From: an uncultured Verrucomicrobiales bacterium | GTDB taxonomy: Bacteria; Verrucomicrobiota; Verrucomicrobiia; Verrucomicrobiales; Akkermansiaceae | Reading direction: 5' to 3' | Assembly: GCA_937128235.1 (NCBI GenBank) | Contig: CAKZMG010000211.1 | Coordinates: 1 to 46,547 of the forward strand | DNA: 46,547 nucleotides | In this document: piece after piece, positions 17,697 to 26,147 of the stretch | How positions within the stretch are numbered: the first letter of the stretch is position 1 | Layout of the letters: the number at the start of each line of letters is the position of its first letter | Translations under genes and position numbers: made by a program | The notes under the pieces: model-generated | Databases searched by the model: none | The model's input: the letters and a program-made list of their open reading frames with translations, nothing else | What the model was told of the DNA's origin: nothing

Positions 17697-19433
17697 TTAG
17701 CTGCTGACTTCCTTAGAAGTGCGGACAATGTGTGTTAATTGATTAGCGATTCCTCTAAGCTCGTTGTTGGTGTTGATATTTAGCATTTCTACTTTCACGT
17801 CACCATCAGTCATACGCTTCATGGCAGATTTGTTGAAGTCGTTTCTGAGTTGGGCTGCTTTATCATCAAACGCGCTGACCTCCGCAAGGTCAACTGTTCC
17901 TAGTATGTTTTCATCAGTGTAATTAAGGTATGACTTGATGTGAGCAACGAAGAGTTTAATGTTGGTGGTGTGTTCTTCACTGAGAATATTACCTTTTCTG
18001 TATTTGCGCTCAGCGAGTTTAACGAGTCTGTAAATAGCGTCAGAGCATTCTTCTAGCTCAGCAGTGATGCGTAGCATGCCAGTGACTTTTTCAGCATTTA
18101 GCTCGCTCATCTCATTGGAGGTGCAGCGGACTAGATAATTGGTGATGTCGTGCATCATCAGGTCTGCATCATCTTCCATTTGCTTGAGTTTATTCACCAG
18201 GCTAGACATGTCTTGGTCTGGACTATCAAAGACTTTTTCATAGCCCTCGAACATAGAAACACAGTGACGAGAGAAGTTCTTAAGAGCTTTGTCAGCTTCT
18301 ACAATGTTGAGTTCACCTAGATCCACGAGATTCTGGGAAATGTATTGAATGGATGGAGCGTCTTCTCCTTTTGGTTTGTCCTTGACCCACTTTTGAACGA
18401 TGTCTGCAATTTTCTTAGTAAATGGCAAGAGTAGCAAGATGTTAGCAAGATTAAATGTAGTGTGGAAAATAGCTACTGCGAAGGCTACTTTGACTAGTCC
18501 AGCTGGGATGCCTCCTTCTGCTTTGCTTGTCTTTATTTCTACCATCCAGTCTGGGAAGAGGTGCAGAGAGTTCCAGACTAGTGAGGTGAGAGGGATGATG
18601 AGTAGGATCGCCCAGATTGTACCGATGATGTTGAAAAGGAAGTGTGCTCGGGCAGCACGCTTGGCACTTACATTTGCAGAGAGTGAGGCGAGCCAAGCTG
18701 TCACTGTTGTCCCGATGTTCTCGCCAAGTACGATGGAAGCACAGCTTACAAATACGGTCTGAGGATCATCGCCAAGCCAGCCGTTCCACGCGCAGGCAAC
18801 GGTGATAGCCATGGCTGCGGAAGATGACTGCACCACAAGTGTGAGGATAATACCTGCAATGAGGAAGAGAATAGTGGAGAAGTATTGAGAATCTTGAATA
18901 AGAGCGATCCAGTATTTTACCGTATCAGCGGCACCACCTGTGATGTCTGAGGCTGTAGGGACCTGATCTTTTAATAGAGATAGACCATAGAAAAGAAGAC
19001 CGAATCCGATCAATGTTTCCCCGAATGATCTCCAGCGGTTTTTACCAGTAAAGAAGAGAGGCAAGCCGACACCAATCATAGGGAGAGCAATATGTGCGAT
19101 CTTGAATTTAGGAATGAATGCAATAAGCCAAGCAGTAATCGTAGTTCCAAGGTTAGCCCCCATGATGACACCGATAGACTCAACAAGTGTGAGGAGACCG
19201 GCGTTTACAAAACTCACAACCAAGACGGTAGATGCTGAGGAGGACTGGACTAAACAGGTGGTGAAAAAACCTGTGAATACTGCGCTGAAGCGGTTCTTGG
19301 TCATGGTGGCAAGCGCTTTACGCATGCTGTCTCCAGCGACCTTTTGAATTCCTTCTGACATGACTTTCATTCCGTAAAGAAAGACTCCGAGAGCACCTAA
19401 GATGCTAAGTATTTTGACAATTGCGTCCCACAT
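17697..19433 (-). CDS. Na+/phosphate cotransporter with PhoU-like C-terminal domain
   Basis: 578 residues of the NptA/YjbB family (PF02690). Two inverted-repeat transport halves each contain the signature QSSS, at residues 63-66 and 202-205, within a block of about nine membrane segments (1-340). The C-terminal 220 residues are a PhoU-like helical domain (KNFSRHCVSMFEGYEKVF onward). It moves inorganic phosphate across the inner membrane with sodium; export roles are also known in the family. It is encoded just upstream of phoBR on the same strand (50 bases from the first candidate Pho box region) and has its own candidate Pho box, so it is probably a PhoB target. Confidence 0.92.
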   Translation of the reverse strand: MWDAIVKILSILGALGVFLYGMKVMSEGIQKVAGDSMRKALATMTKNRFSAVFTGFFTTCLVQSSSASTVLVVSFVNAGLLTLVESIGVIMGANLGTTITAWLIAFIPKFKIAHIALPMIGVGLPLFFTGKNRWRSFGETLIGFGLLFYGLSLLKDQVPTASDITGGAADTVKYWIALIQDSQYFSTILFLIAGIILTLVVQSSSAAMAITVACAWNGWLGDDPQTVFVSCASIVLGENIGTTVTAWLASLSANVSAKRAARAHFLFNIIGTIWAILLIIPLTSLVWNSLHLFPDWMVEIKTSKAEGGIPAGLVKVAFAVAIFHTTFNLANILLLLPFTKKIADIVQKWVKDKPKGEDAPSIQYISQNLVDLGELNIVEADKALKNFSRHCVSMFEGYEKVFDSPDQDMSSLVNKLKQMEDDADLMMHDITNYLVRCTSNEMSELNAEKVTGMLRITAELEECSDAIYRLVKLAERKYRKGNILSEEHTTNIKLFVAHIKSYLNYTDENILGTVDLAEVSAFDDKAAQLRNDFNKSAMKRMTDGDVKVEMLNINTNNELRGIANQLTHIVRTSKEVSS

Positions 19434-19518
19434 AGTATTTTATAGTTTGTGTTGGTTGGTTGTGCTTACAGATTTGTCGTTTAGAGAGGTGAAAGTCAAG
19501 GTGGATAAACTCTACCAT

Positions 19519-19536
19519 GGTGACAATTTCGCCACA
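19519..19536 (-). promoter_or_regulatory. Candidate Pho box upstream of Na/Pi cotransporter
   Basis: Toward the transporter it reads TGTGGCGAAATTGTCACC: TGTGGC and TGTCAC 11 bases apart, located 86 to 103 bases before the ATG. The three differences from the phoB copy are at positions 2, 7 and 13, two of them being the same second base of each half-site. Confidence 0.5.
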
Positions 19537-19555
19537 TTAGCGTAAGTGTCTGGTA

Positions 19556-20950
19556 TTAAATGGACAGGTGCGCTGATGAGAAGAAGTTCTCAGGGTCGAG
19601 TCTTTGTTTGATCTTGCTGAGCTTTTCTAAGTTTTCCCCATAATAGCTGCGATTAGGCTTTTTCAAGTCTGGGTCTGGATAATTCACGTAGTGATGAGGG
19701 ATGTGGCTCAGAAGCTGACGGATCTTATCCACTGCCGGCATGAGCGTTGCTTTCTGAGCGGGAGACTGCCAGTAGCTCTGAAGCTCACCGAGAAAGGGAT
19801 AGGCTCTGTGAGGATAGGCAGATGGAACCTTCGAGTCACTGATCGCACCACCGAGAGTATTGATCTGAAAGAGGACTCCGGGGTTAGCGATGGTAGTTTT
19901 CATCAGCTCTTCTGCGATGTCCTCTAGGTCTGCGAACCCATTGTAGTAGCCTGCGCTCATGTTTCTAAATGGGAGTGGATTTGGTCTGCCAGAATACGTT
20001 TTCACAGCGGTGGCTGTGGGCTTAGAATAGGTTCCTCTGGTTTTAGTTCCCAGCTTGAGAAGCGCGTGTTTCGCTTTCTGGAAGGCGGGTCCAGAGGATG
20101 AGTAGGTGGAGGAAATGAGAATGGTGAGATGCCCACCATTGAGGATGAAGGCGGAGAACATGGGCTTAGGAAGCTCTGCCGCGACCTCGAACCAGCCTTT
20201 GAGTAGTTTAGCAGCCCGGCTAGGGGTAAGTTTTGATGCGCGGAATTTCTGCGTGGTGAACATTTTAGGAGCGCGGACTGTGGAAAATTTCATGGAAGTG
20301 ATGACTCCTAGATTTCCATTCCCACCACCACGACATGCCCAGAGTAGCTCAGGATCATTGTCAGAATCTAAAAACTTACCTCTAGCATCCACCATTTTCA
20401 CCTGTTGGAGGTGATCGCAAGTGAGTCCATGCTGACGCGCGAAAAACCCATATCCACCACCGAGGGTGAGACCGCTGAGCCCCACACCTGAGCATGATCC
20501 AGCGGGGAGCAGTCTGCCATTTCTGAGTAGGTAGTCATAGACCTCCCCGAGTTTTAGTCCTGCTCCTGCAGTAAAGCTGAGATACTTAGCTCGGTAAAAT
20601 TTCTGCCGAATCCCGGAGACATCGATGACTAGTCCACCATTAATCAGTGATGATCCTGTGAATGAATGCCCGCCAGATTTGATGGAGATCTTGAGTTTGT
20701 TTTCACGTGCGTAGCGGATGGCAGCTGCCACAGAAATCTCATCGGTGCATGCGGCGATGGCGGCTGGCGTGAAGCTGAGATCAGAGTTGAACGGCACATT
20801 CAGCTTCTTATAAATGTTACTTTCTGGCTGATAAATAATGAGGTTTTCATCGACTTCCTTGCCATTCAAAATGGTAGAAAAACCAGTGCCAACCGCAGTG
20901 GTAATAAAGGTACGGCGAGAAAATGATGGAGACTGAAAATGATGCGGCAT
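19556..20950 (-). CDS. Tat-exported FAD-dependent oxidase with BBE domain
   Basis: 464 residues. SRRTFITT at 11-18 is a twin-arginine signal, so the folded flavoprotein is exported. The FAD-binding type 4 (PCMH) domain contains SGGHSFTG with His95 and the GSCSGVG segment with Cys153, the two residues that bicovalently bind FAD in berberine-bridge-like and oligosaccharide oxidases. The C-terminal BBE domain ends with NYPDPDL and YYGENLEKLSKIKQRLDPENFF. Likely oxidises a sugar or alcohol in the periplasm; substrate unknown. Two copies of the dispersed GGTAAGTTTT word lie in it, inverted, at 20225 and 20371. Confidence 0.85.
   Translation of the reverse strand: MPHHFQSPSFSRRTFITTAVGTGFSTILNGKEVDENLIIYQPESNIYKKLNVPFNSDLSFTPAAIAACTDEISVAAAIRYARENKLKISIKSGGHSFTGSSLINGGLVIDVSGIRQKFYRAKYLSFTAGAGLKLGEVYDYLLRNGRLLPAGSCSGVGLSGLTLGGGYGFFARQHGLTCDHLQQVKMVDARGKFLDSDNDPELLWACRGGGNGNLGVITSMKFSTVRAPKMFTTQKFRASKLTPSRAAKLLKGWFEVAAELPKPMFSAFILNGGHLTILISSTYSSSGPAFQKAKHALLKLGTKTRGTYSKPTATAVKTYSGRPNPLPFRNMSAGYYNGFADLEDIAEELMKTTIANPGVLFQINTLGGAISDSKVPSAYPHRAYPFLGELQSYWQSPAQKATLMPAVDKIRQLLSHIPHHYVNYPDPDLKKPNRSYYGENLEKLSKIKQRLDPENFFSSAHLSI
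20225..20234 (+). repeat. Dispersed word GGTAAGTTTT, copy 6 (in flavin oxidase)
   Basis: Exact 10-mer in CTAGGGGTAAGTTTT; antisense, the gene reads K-L-T-P. Confidence 0.75.
20371..20380 (-). repeat. Dispersed word GGTAAGTTTT, copy 7 (in flavin oxidase)
   Basis: Exact 10-mer in GCTAGAGGTAAGTTTTT on the minus strand; sense, R-G-K-F. Copies 6 and 7 face opposite ways 146 bases apart. Confidence 0.75.
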
Positions 20951-20987
20951 TTATAGACTACGCCACATAACTGGGAGATGTGTCAAT

Positions 20988-21500
20988 TTAATACAAAGTC
21001 TTGCGCACTTCTTTGACGACTTCTTTCGTCTTCTCGGGATCTTCGTCTTCCATGAGTTCAAAATCGCCTTCTTCGCAGCAGCGGACGAATCCTTCTCCGT
21101 AGCCTTTTAGCTTATCCCACAGATGTCTTATTTCTTCCGCTTCATCATTAGTGATCGAGTTATCCTGAGCCGCTACCGAGATACGCATCAGTAGTGATGA
21201 GAACTGAGCGATGATTTCATTCGTGGCTGGAAGAACCTGAAATCCTTGCTGACAATGGCTGACAGGATTTCTCACGAAGTAGCCATCACTATGCTCACAA
21301 ATGTATTCGAGAATGCGCGGGTCTCCCGTGAGTTTATAAAGTTCCACTACGCGATCCAGCGGATTTCTACTACCTGAGCCAGTATCTGACTGCTCTTGCG
21401 CCCATTTATAGACAAGGGATAACGACACACCGAGCTCCGATGCCACTTCCTTTGGTGATGATTTATCAAACGCATCTTTTAACACTTCATGGGATTCCAT
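20988..21500 (-). CDS. Small HTH protein, phage CII-like regulator family
   Basis: 170 residues. The N-terminus DKSSPKEVASELGVSLSLVYKWAQE is a clear helix-turn-helix, followed by a region (about 48-75) with tyrosine, cysteine and histidine residues and then two long amphipathic helices and an acidic Lys/Glu tail. The layout resembles the CP76/CII-like phage regulatory proteins that are common as host genes in verrucomicrobia. Role and targets are unknown. No prophage genes surround it, so I read it as a chromosomal regulator. It stands 38 bases downstream of nothing obviously related. Confidence 0.6.
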   Translation of the reverse strand: MESHEVLKDAFDKSSPKEVASELGVSLSLVYKWAQEQSDTGSGSRNPLDRVVELYKLTGDPRILEYICEHSDGYFVRNPVSHCQQGFQVLPATNEIIAQFSSLLMRISVAAQDNSITNDEAEEIRHLWDKLKGYGEGFVRCCEEGDFELMEDEDPEKTKEVVKEVRKTLY

Positions 21501-21543
21501 AAAGGCAAGCTAGGGAGTTTCAGTATGTTTGGCAAGATGATAA

Positions 21544-22362
21544 CTACTCGCTCGCTTTTTGTTTCTTCTTAAATTTAGAATACCACAGCACGAAGGCGAG
21601 GGTAGTGATGAAGATAAAGGTCAGTAATCCGAAGAGCTGGAAACCTACGGAGGCTTCATCTGAGACATCCATATCGATGATGGCGGTGGCGGTGCTGGCA
21701 GGGTTACTCGTGATGTGTAGCTTGCCATCAATGAGCTCTACTTTGGTGAGTTTGTGGAACACATTCTGGATGCTTTCATCATTTCGGTATCCTGCAAACA
21801 TGAGCACAGGGATGGCTTGGAGGACTTTTTCAGGTACTGGAGCACCTGTGTCAGCCTCCACTTTATCAACGATTGGGAAGATAGATCCTTGAGCGATTAC
21901 GGGCTTGAGGTAGAGCTTGCCGTTGACGTGACGGATGCCATCAAATCCAACATTGACTGGAAATGAGGACCTAGCTTCGATGTGCTGGTCAGTGATGGCT
22001 GTGACGTAGAGTTTATTTTTAAATTCCGCAAGCTTCTCAAAATGTGCGATGGCAAGATTGATCTCATCAGAGGTAAGGTTCATCGATGCTTGCTTCTTGT
22101 CTTTGACGAGTGCTCCAAAATCAGAAAATTTCTTCTCAAGCGCAGTGGTGGAAGCTGAATCACTGGTAGAAGCTAGCTCGGTAGGGGTAATCTCTTCTTG
22201 GCTGAACTTCGTAAACGCACTCTTGTGATCGAAATAACTATAAACTGCCACAGAAACAAGAAACACGACCATCCCAAGAATCACCAAGAAGATACCACAC
22301 CCGGCGATGTGGTTAGAGTTCTTCTTATCATCTTCTTCGTTCTCAGTAGTGGTCTCAGACAT
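21544..22362 (-). CDS. Membrane-anchored protein of unknown function
   Basis: 272 residues from the ATG at 22362 (MSETTTENEEDDKK). An upstream frame to 22494 would overlap mnmA on the other strand and adds a composition unlike a protein start. There is an N-terminal membrane segment after an acidic head (about 20-43), an extracytoplasmic domain of about 185 residues, and a second membrane segment near the C-terminus (about 240-260) ending in a Lys-rich tail. The middle contains a repeated KLYVTAI / KLYLKPV / KLHITSN pattern of beta strands typical of lipid-interacting or SMP-like folds, but I do not recognise the family. A near copy of the dispersed word (AGAGGTAAGGTT) occurs at 22069. Confidence 0.65.
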   Translation of the reverse strand: MSETTTENEEDDKKNSNHIAGCGIFLVILGMVVFLVSVAVYSYFDHKSAFTKFSQEEITPTELASTSDSASTTALEKKFSDFGALVKDKKQASMNLTSDEINLAIAHFEKLAEFKNKLYVTAITDQHIEARSSFPVNVGFDGIRHVNGKLYLKPVIAQGSIFPIVDKVEADTGAPVPEKVLQAIPVLMFAGYRNDESIQNVFHKLTKVELIDGKLHITSNPASTATAIIDMDVSDEASVGFQLFGLLTFIFITTLAFVLWYSKFKKKQKASE

Positions 22363-22487
22363 GGCTGACTTGTAGGAGGAAAATGGCGGGGGAATCAAGA
22401 AATTTACGCTTGGTGTGAGATAAAGATTGAAAATAAAGAATGAAAATAATGTTGGCGAATCTTGCTCGGATGATTTAGCTATCACCC

Positions 22488-23591
22488 ATGGCAAAGATCT
22501 TGGTAGGTTTATCTGGGGGTGTAGATTCCAGCGTGGCGGCAGCCCTTCTCATTGAGCAGGGGCATGAGGTCACGGGCGCTTATATGAAAAACTGGATCAA
22601 CACGGATAATGTCCCAGGGGATTGTCCATGGCAGGATGATGTGGACGATGCTCACGCGGTGGCTAAGAAACTAGGTATAGAATTTCGTGTGGTGGATCTC
22701 ATTGACCAATACCAAGAGCGCATTGTGGACTATCTGTTAGATGGATACCGCAGCGGGATTACCCCGAACCCGGATGTGTATTGCAACAGAGAGATGAAAT
22801 TTGGAGTCTTCCTAGACTACGCACTTGAGCAGGGTTTCGAGGCAGTGGCTACTGGGCACTATGCGCGGAAACGCGTGCGAGAAGACGGAAGCTCAGACAT
22901 TTTACGTGGTGCGGATACGAATAAAGATCAGAGTTATTTCCTCGCACTCATGGAGCAACACCAGGCGAAGTATGCGCTATTTCCATGTGGAGAAATGCAA
23001 AAGCCAGAGGTGCGCGAGGCTGCTGTTAGATTTGATCTCCCTACCGCTGCTAAGAAAGACAGCCAAGGCATCTGCTTCATCGGCAACGTCAAAATGACCG
23101 ACTTCCTCAGACACTACGTCCCAGATCGTCCCGGAAATATTGTCGATCACACCGGAAAGAAACTCGGTCGTCACAAGGGCTTACATTTATACACACTCGG
23201 TCAGCGGAAAGGCCACGGAGTAGCCTCGCCACGCGATGGTCTAGCCTACGTCGTAGTAGGGAAAAATGCCGACCGCAATGAACTCATCGTAGGCTACGAT
23301 GAGTCCCACACCGAGGGACTCTACGCCAGCAAATGCACCGTAGGCACCGTCTCCTGGGTGAACAAACCAGTCACTACCAAGCGCAAAATAGAAGCCCAGC
23401 CCCGCTACCGAGCCAAAAGCGAACCAGTATGGGTCACTCCGTTGGAAGGTGAAGATGGAGAAGATTCTAGAGGTAAGTTTTCCGTAGAATTCATCCGCCC
23501 CCAGCGCGCTATCACCCCAGGTCAGATCTGCGGGTTTTACGAGAATGGCGTTCTGTTAGGTGGGGGAGTGTTTGAGAGCATTGAGAGTTAG
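22488..23591 (+). CDS. mnmA: tRNA 2-thiouridylase MnmA
   Basis: 367 residues. ATP-pyrophosphatase that adds sulfur to U34 of tRNA-Glu, -Gln and -Lys. PP-loop GLSGGVDSSVAA at 7-18, the target-base region MKNW and DCPWQDD, the catalytic cysteines Cys99 (TPNPDVYCN) and Cys196 (SQGICFIG), KDQSYFL at about 146-152, and the beta-barrel C-terminal domain ending GQICGFYENGVLLGGG. The length is normal. The gene diverges from the membrane-protein gene, with 125 bases between starts. No Shine-Dalgarno is seen before the ATG. It contains one GGTAAGTTTT copy at 23472, encoding R-G-K-F. Confidence 0.97.
   Translation: MAKILVGLSGGVDSSVAAALLIEQGHEVTGAYMKNWINTDNVPGDCPWQDDVDDAHAVAKKLGIEFRVVDLIDQYQERIVDYLLDGYRSGITPNPDVYCNREMKFGVFLDYALEQGFEAVATGHYARKRVREDGSSDILRGADTNKDQSYFLALMEQHQAKYALFPCGEMQKPEVREAAVRFDLPTAAKKDSQGICFIGNVKMTDFLRHYVPDRPGNIVDHTGKKLGRHKGLHLYTLGQRKGHGVASPRDGLAYVVVGKNADRNELIVGYDESHTEGLYASKCTVGTVSWVNKPVTTKRKIEAQPRYRAKSEPVWVTPLEGEDGEDSRGKFSVEFIRPQRAITPGQICGFYENGVLLGGGVFESIES
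23472..23481 (+). repeat. Dispersed word GGTAAGTTTT, copy 8 (in mnmA)
   Basis: Exact 10-mer in CTAGAGGTAAGTTTTC; sense, R-G-K-F, in a poorly conserved stretch of MnmA. Confidence 0.75.
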
Positions 23592-23623
23592 ACAAATTTC
23601 TCCTTTGCTTTTCACTCGCTAGA

Positions 23624-23633
23624 GGTAAGTTTT
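23624..23633 (+). repeat. Dispersed word GGTAAGTTTT, copy 9 (intergenic, before M29 peptidase)
   Basis: Exact 10-mer in GCTAGAGGTAAGTTTTTCAC, ending 4 bases before the ATG at 23638. The only noncoding copy. Confidence 0.8.
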
Positions 23634-23637
23634 TCAC

Positions 23638-24885
23638 ATGAGCGATGCCATCGAAGAAACACGCAAGAGAAAGTATGCTAAGCTTCTGTTAGAGGTAGGA
23701 GTGAATCTACAGCCAGGACAGAATCTAGTAGTGGCTGCTGAGCCGTATCACTGGAAATTTCTCAACATCGTGGCAGAAGAAGCCTACAAAATGGGAGCTG
23801 GATATGTGCTCGTGGAAGCGACCGATCCAGGCCTATTAAAAGCGCGTGTGGAGTATGGCTCAGAAGAGCACCTTGATGATTTAGTGAGCTGGACCGACAA
23901 GAAAAACCAGTCGCTGATCAATGAAGGCTGGGCAAAAATCAGTCTCTTTGGTCCCACTGATCCAGATCTTATGGGATCTCTGGATGCGCAGCGGCTCAGC
24001 ATTATTCAGAAAGCTCAGAGCATTTCAGGCAAGCCTGTGAGCGATGCCTGTGCCGCAGGAAAGATCACATGGTGCGTAGCCGCACTTCCTACTCCAGGCT
24101 GGGCAGCAAAGGTGTATGACCTAGAGCCATCAGCTGAAGTCGAGAGAAGATTGTGGCTAGGGATAGTGAAAATTTTAAACCTAGACGCGGATGATCCGAG
24201 CGCGCACTGGAGAGAGAAGGGGGAGACTCTCCAGAAAAGATGTGAGAAGCTTAGTGCTCTCAATTTAGCTGAAGTAAGATTCAGAGGGCCTGGGACAGAT
24301 CTTCAGGTGAAATGCATCGCAGGTGCTAAATGGATAGGTGGAGGCATCCCTACCGCCGGAAATGGTGACAAGGGGTTCATCCCAAACATCCCCACCGAAG
24401 AGTGCTTCACCACTCCGAATAGAGGCGGCACAGAAGGTCGCATGCAAGTCGTCCGTCCCGTCACTGTCTTAGGGAAAACGGTGGAGGGTGCTTGGTTTGA
24501 ATTTGAAGATGGAAAGGTGATCAGCTACGGTGCTAAGGCGAATAAAAACGTGCTCGATGACTACTTCGCGATGTGTCCCAATGCCTGTTATCTCGGCGAG
24601 CTCGCACTAGTGGATGGCAGTTCACCTATCTATCAGAATGGACACGTCTTTCACTGCATTCTCTACGATGAAAATGCCAGCTGTCACGTAGCGCTAGGCA
24701 GCGGATACCCAATGCCGGTCCCGGGAGCCACAGCGATGACGAATGATGAGAAGACTGCTGCGGGAGTCAACGTCAGCATCGTGCATACGGACTTCATGAT
24801 CGGTGGACCCGAGGTGGATGTCACTGGCTACGATGGGCTAGGAAATGAAATCCCGCTCATCCGCAATGGCGATTTTGTGATCTAA
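23638..24885 (+). CDS. M29-family aminopeptidase
   Basis: 415 residues, the usual size of AmpS/AmpT thermophilic-type aminopeptidases (peptidase family M29). The metal ligands and active site are seen in NIPTEECFTTPN, LGELALVD, the SCHVALGSGYP segment and HTDFMIGGPEVDVTG. It removes N-terminal amino acids from peptides in the cytosol using a two-metal centre. It follows mnmA by 46 bases and may be co-transcribed. The only noncoding copy of the dispersed word sits directly before its ATG: AGAGG at 23621-23625 is then 12 bases from the start, a long but possible Shine-Dalgarno spacing. Confidence 0.93.
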   Translation: MSDAIEETRKRKYAKLLLEVGVNLQPGQNLVVAAEPYHWKFLNIVAEEAYKMGAGYVLVEATDPGLLKARVEYGSEEHLDDLVSWTDKKNQSLINEGWAKISLFGPTDPDLMGSLDAQRLSIIQKAQSISGKPVSDACAAGKITWCVAALPTPGWAAKVYDLEPSAEVERRLWLGIVKILNLDADDPSAHWREKGETLQKRCEKLSALNLAEVRFRGPGTDLQVKCIAGAKWIGGGIPTAGNGDKGFIPNIPTEECFTTPNRGGTEGRMQVVRPVTVLGKTVEGAWFEFEDGKVISYGAKANKNVLDDYFAMCPNACYLGELALVDGSSPIYQNGHVFHCILYDENASCHVALGSGYPMPVPGATAMTNDEKTAAGVNVSIVHTDFMIGGPEVDVTGYDGLGNEIPLIRNGDFVI

Positions 24886-24896
24886 TTATAGTCAGC

Positions 24897-25973
24897 TTAT
24901 TTTACAAAACCATCCCATCCACTAAGGTATTTTATAAAGGCAGGGGATAGCCCTTCGCTCTCTAGATGCTCTGCTGTCACAGGCAGTTGAGTAGCTTCAA
25001 ATTCTGGATCTACCTTATACCTGTTAGGGAAGTCATGGGTTAAAATTCCCGCCCTGCCGAGCATCACAAAGTCCACCCCTTGCTCCATCATTGCCTCAGC
25101 GTCTGCGGGTGTCTTGAGTTTTCCTGCTACTACTAGTTTCACATCACCCCAGCTGAGATCTGTGAAATATGAGAGCAAACTCCGTCCCTGAAATTCCTCA
25201 TCCGCAGACTCCTTAGAACAATCCCAGAGCGAAATGTCCAGATAGTCTAGTGACCCATCATCTATCAGCTCTTGGCAGAACCTAGTCACTTCTGTTAGAG
25301 GCATTCCGTATCCTTCAGGTGATAGCCTGATGCCCACACTAAATCCCTCCGAACACTCGCGTTTTATCCCCGCTATAATTTCTCTAACAATCCGGGTTCT
25401 ATTTTCATAACTCCCACCATACTCATCCGAGCGTTGGTTCAGCTCGGTGCTCATGAATTGGGTGAGTAAATACCCATGCGCACCGTGAACTTCCACTCCG
25501 TCAAAGCCAGCTTTCTCACTGCGTACTGCCGCGGAAATGAAATCTTGAATCACGTTCTGAACTTCATCTTTAGTCATCGCGCGCGAGCCAGTTTCCTCAT
25601 GGGCACTAGGTCCCACAGCCTGCTGACCGATCACTTCCTGTGGTGACCGAATCCCAGCGTGATGGAGCTGCACCACCGAGAACGTATTTTTCAGAGTTTC
25701 GGCGATCCGCTTCATTCCGGGCAACATCGCATCAGTATGCACCCCGAGTTGGCCCGGGAATCCCTGCCCGCGACCACCAGATTCTATCTGTGCGGCACAC
25801 GTCATCACCATGCCAAATCCGCCTTCAGCGCGCATCCTCAGCCACTTCACCTCCGCATCATTCGCCATCCCATCATCCTCGCACTGATGGTTTGTCAACG
25901 GAGCCAGCGCAAAGCGGTTCTTCATCTGATGACCTGATCGAAAAGTGAGCGGAGCGGTTAGATTATGTTCCAT
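24897..25973 (-). CDS. NADH:flavin oxidoreductase, old yellow enzyme family
   Basis: 358 residues forming an FMN TIM barrel. Visible are FALAPLTNHQCEDDG at the N-terminus, QLHHAG near 97-102, the active-site strand GVEVHGAHGYLLTQF, the signature SDEYGGSYENRTR, and the FMN phosphate site VVAGKLKTP with VMLGRAGI. The family reduces activated C=C bonds with NAD(P)H; the physiological substrate is unknown. It is convergent with the aminopeptidase with 11 bases between stops. Confidence 0.93.
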   Translation of the reverse strand: MEHNLTAPLTFRSGHQMKNRFALAPLTNHQCEDDGMANDAEVKWLRMRAEGGFGMVMTCAAQIESGGRGQGFPGQLGVHTDAMLPGMKRIAETLKNTFSVVQLHHAGIRSPQEVIGQQAVGPSAHEETGSRAMTKDEVQNVIQDFISAAVRSEKAGFDGVEVHGAHGYLLTQFMSTELNQRSDEYGGSYENRTRIVREIIAGIKRECSEGFSVGIRLSPEGYGMPLTEVTRFCQELIDDGSLDYLDISLWDCSKESADEEFQGRSLLSYFTDLSWGDVKLVVAGKLKTPADAEAMMEQGVDFVMLGRAGILTHDFPNRYKVDPEFEATQLPVTAEHLESEGLSPAFIKYLSGWDGFVK

Positions 25974-26147
25974 GGATATGAATTTACCGCGACTACTAAT
26001 TTTGTCTAGTCCGATGCTTCAGGATTATACTTTGTAGCATTCCTCAAATGAGGTTCTGAGCTTTTTTCAGGGTGGTTAGTAGGTTAATAGAAAGAGGATA
26101 AAGGTTGGGGGTATATTACTTCTTGTCAGAGGTAGGAGACGTGAGGA

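Noticed and set aside
20988-21500. Prophage remnant suggested by CII-like HTH protein
   Set aside because: No other phage-type gene nearby and the gene is intact; family occurs as host regulators.
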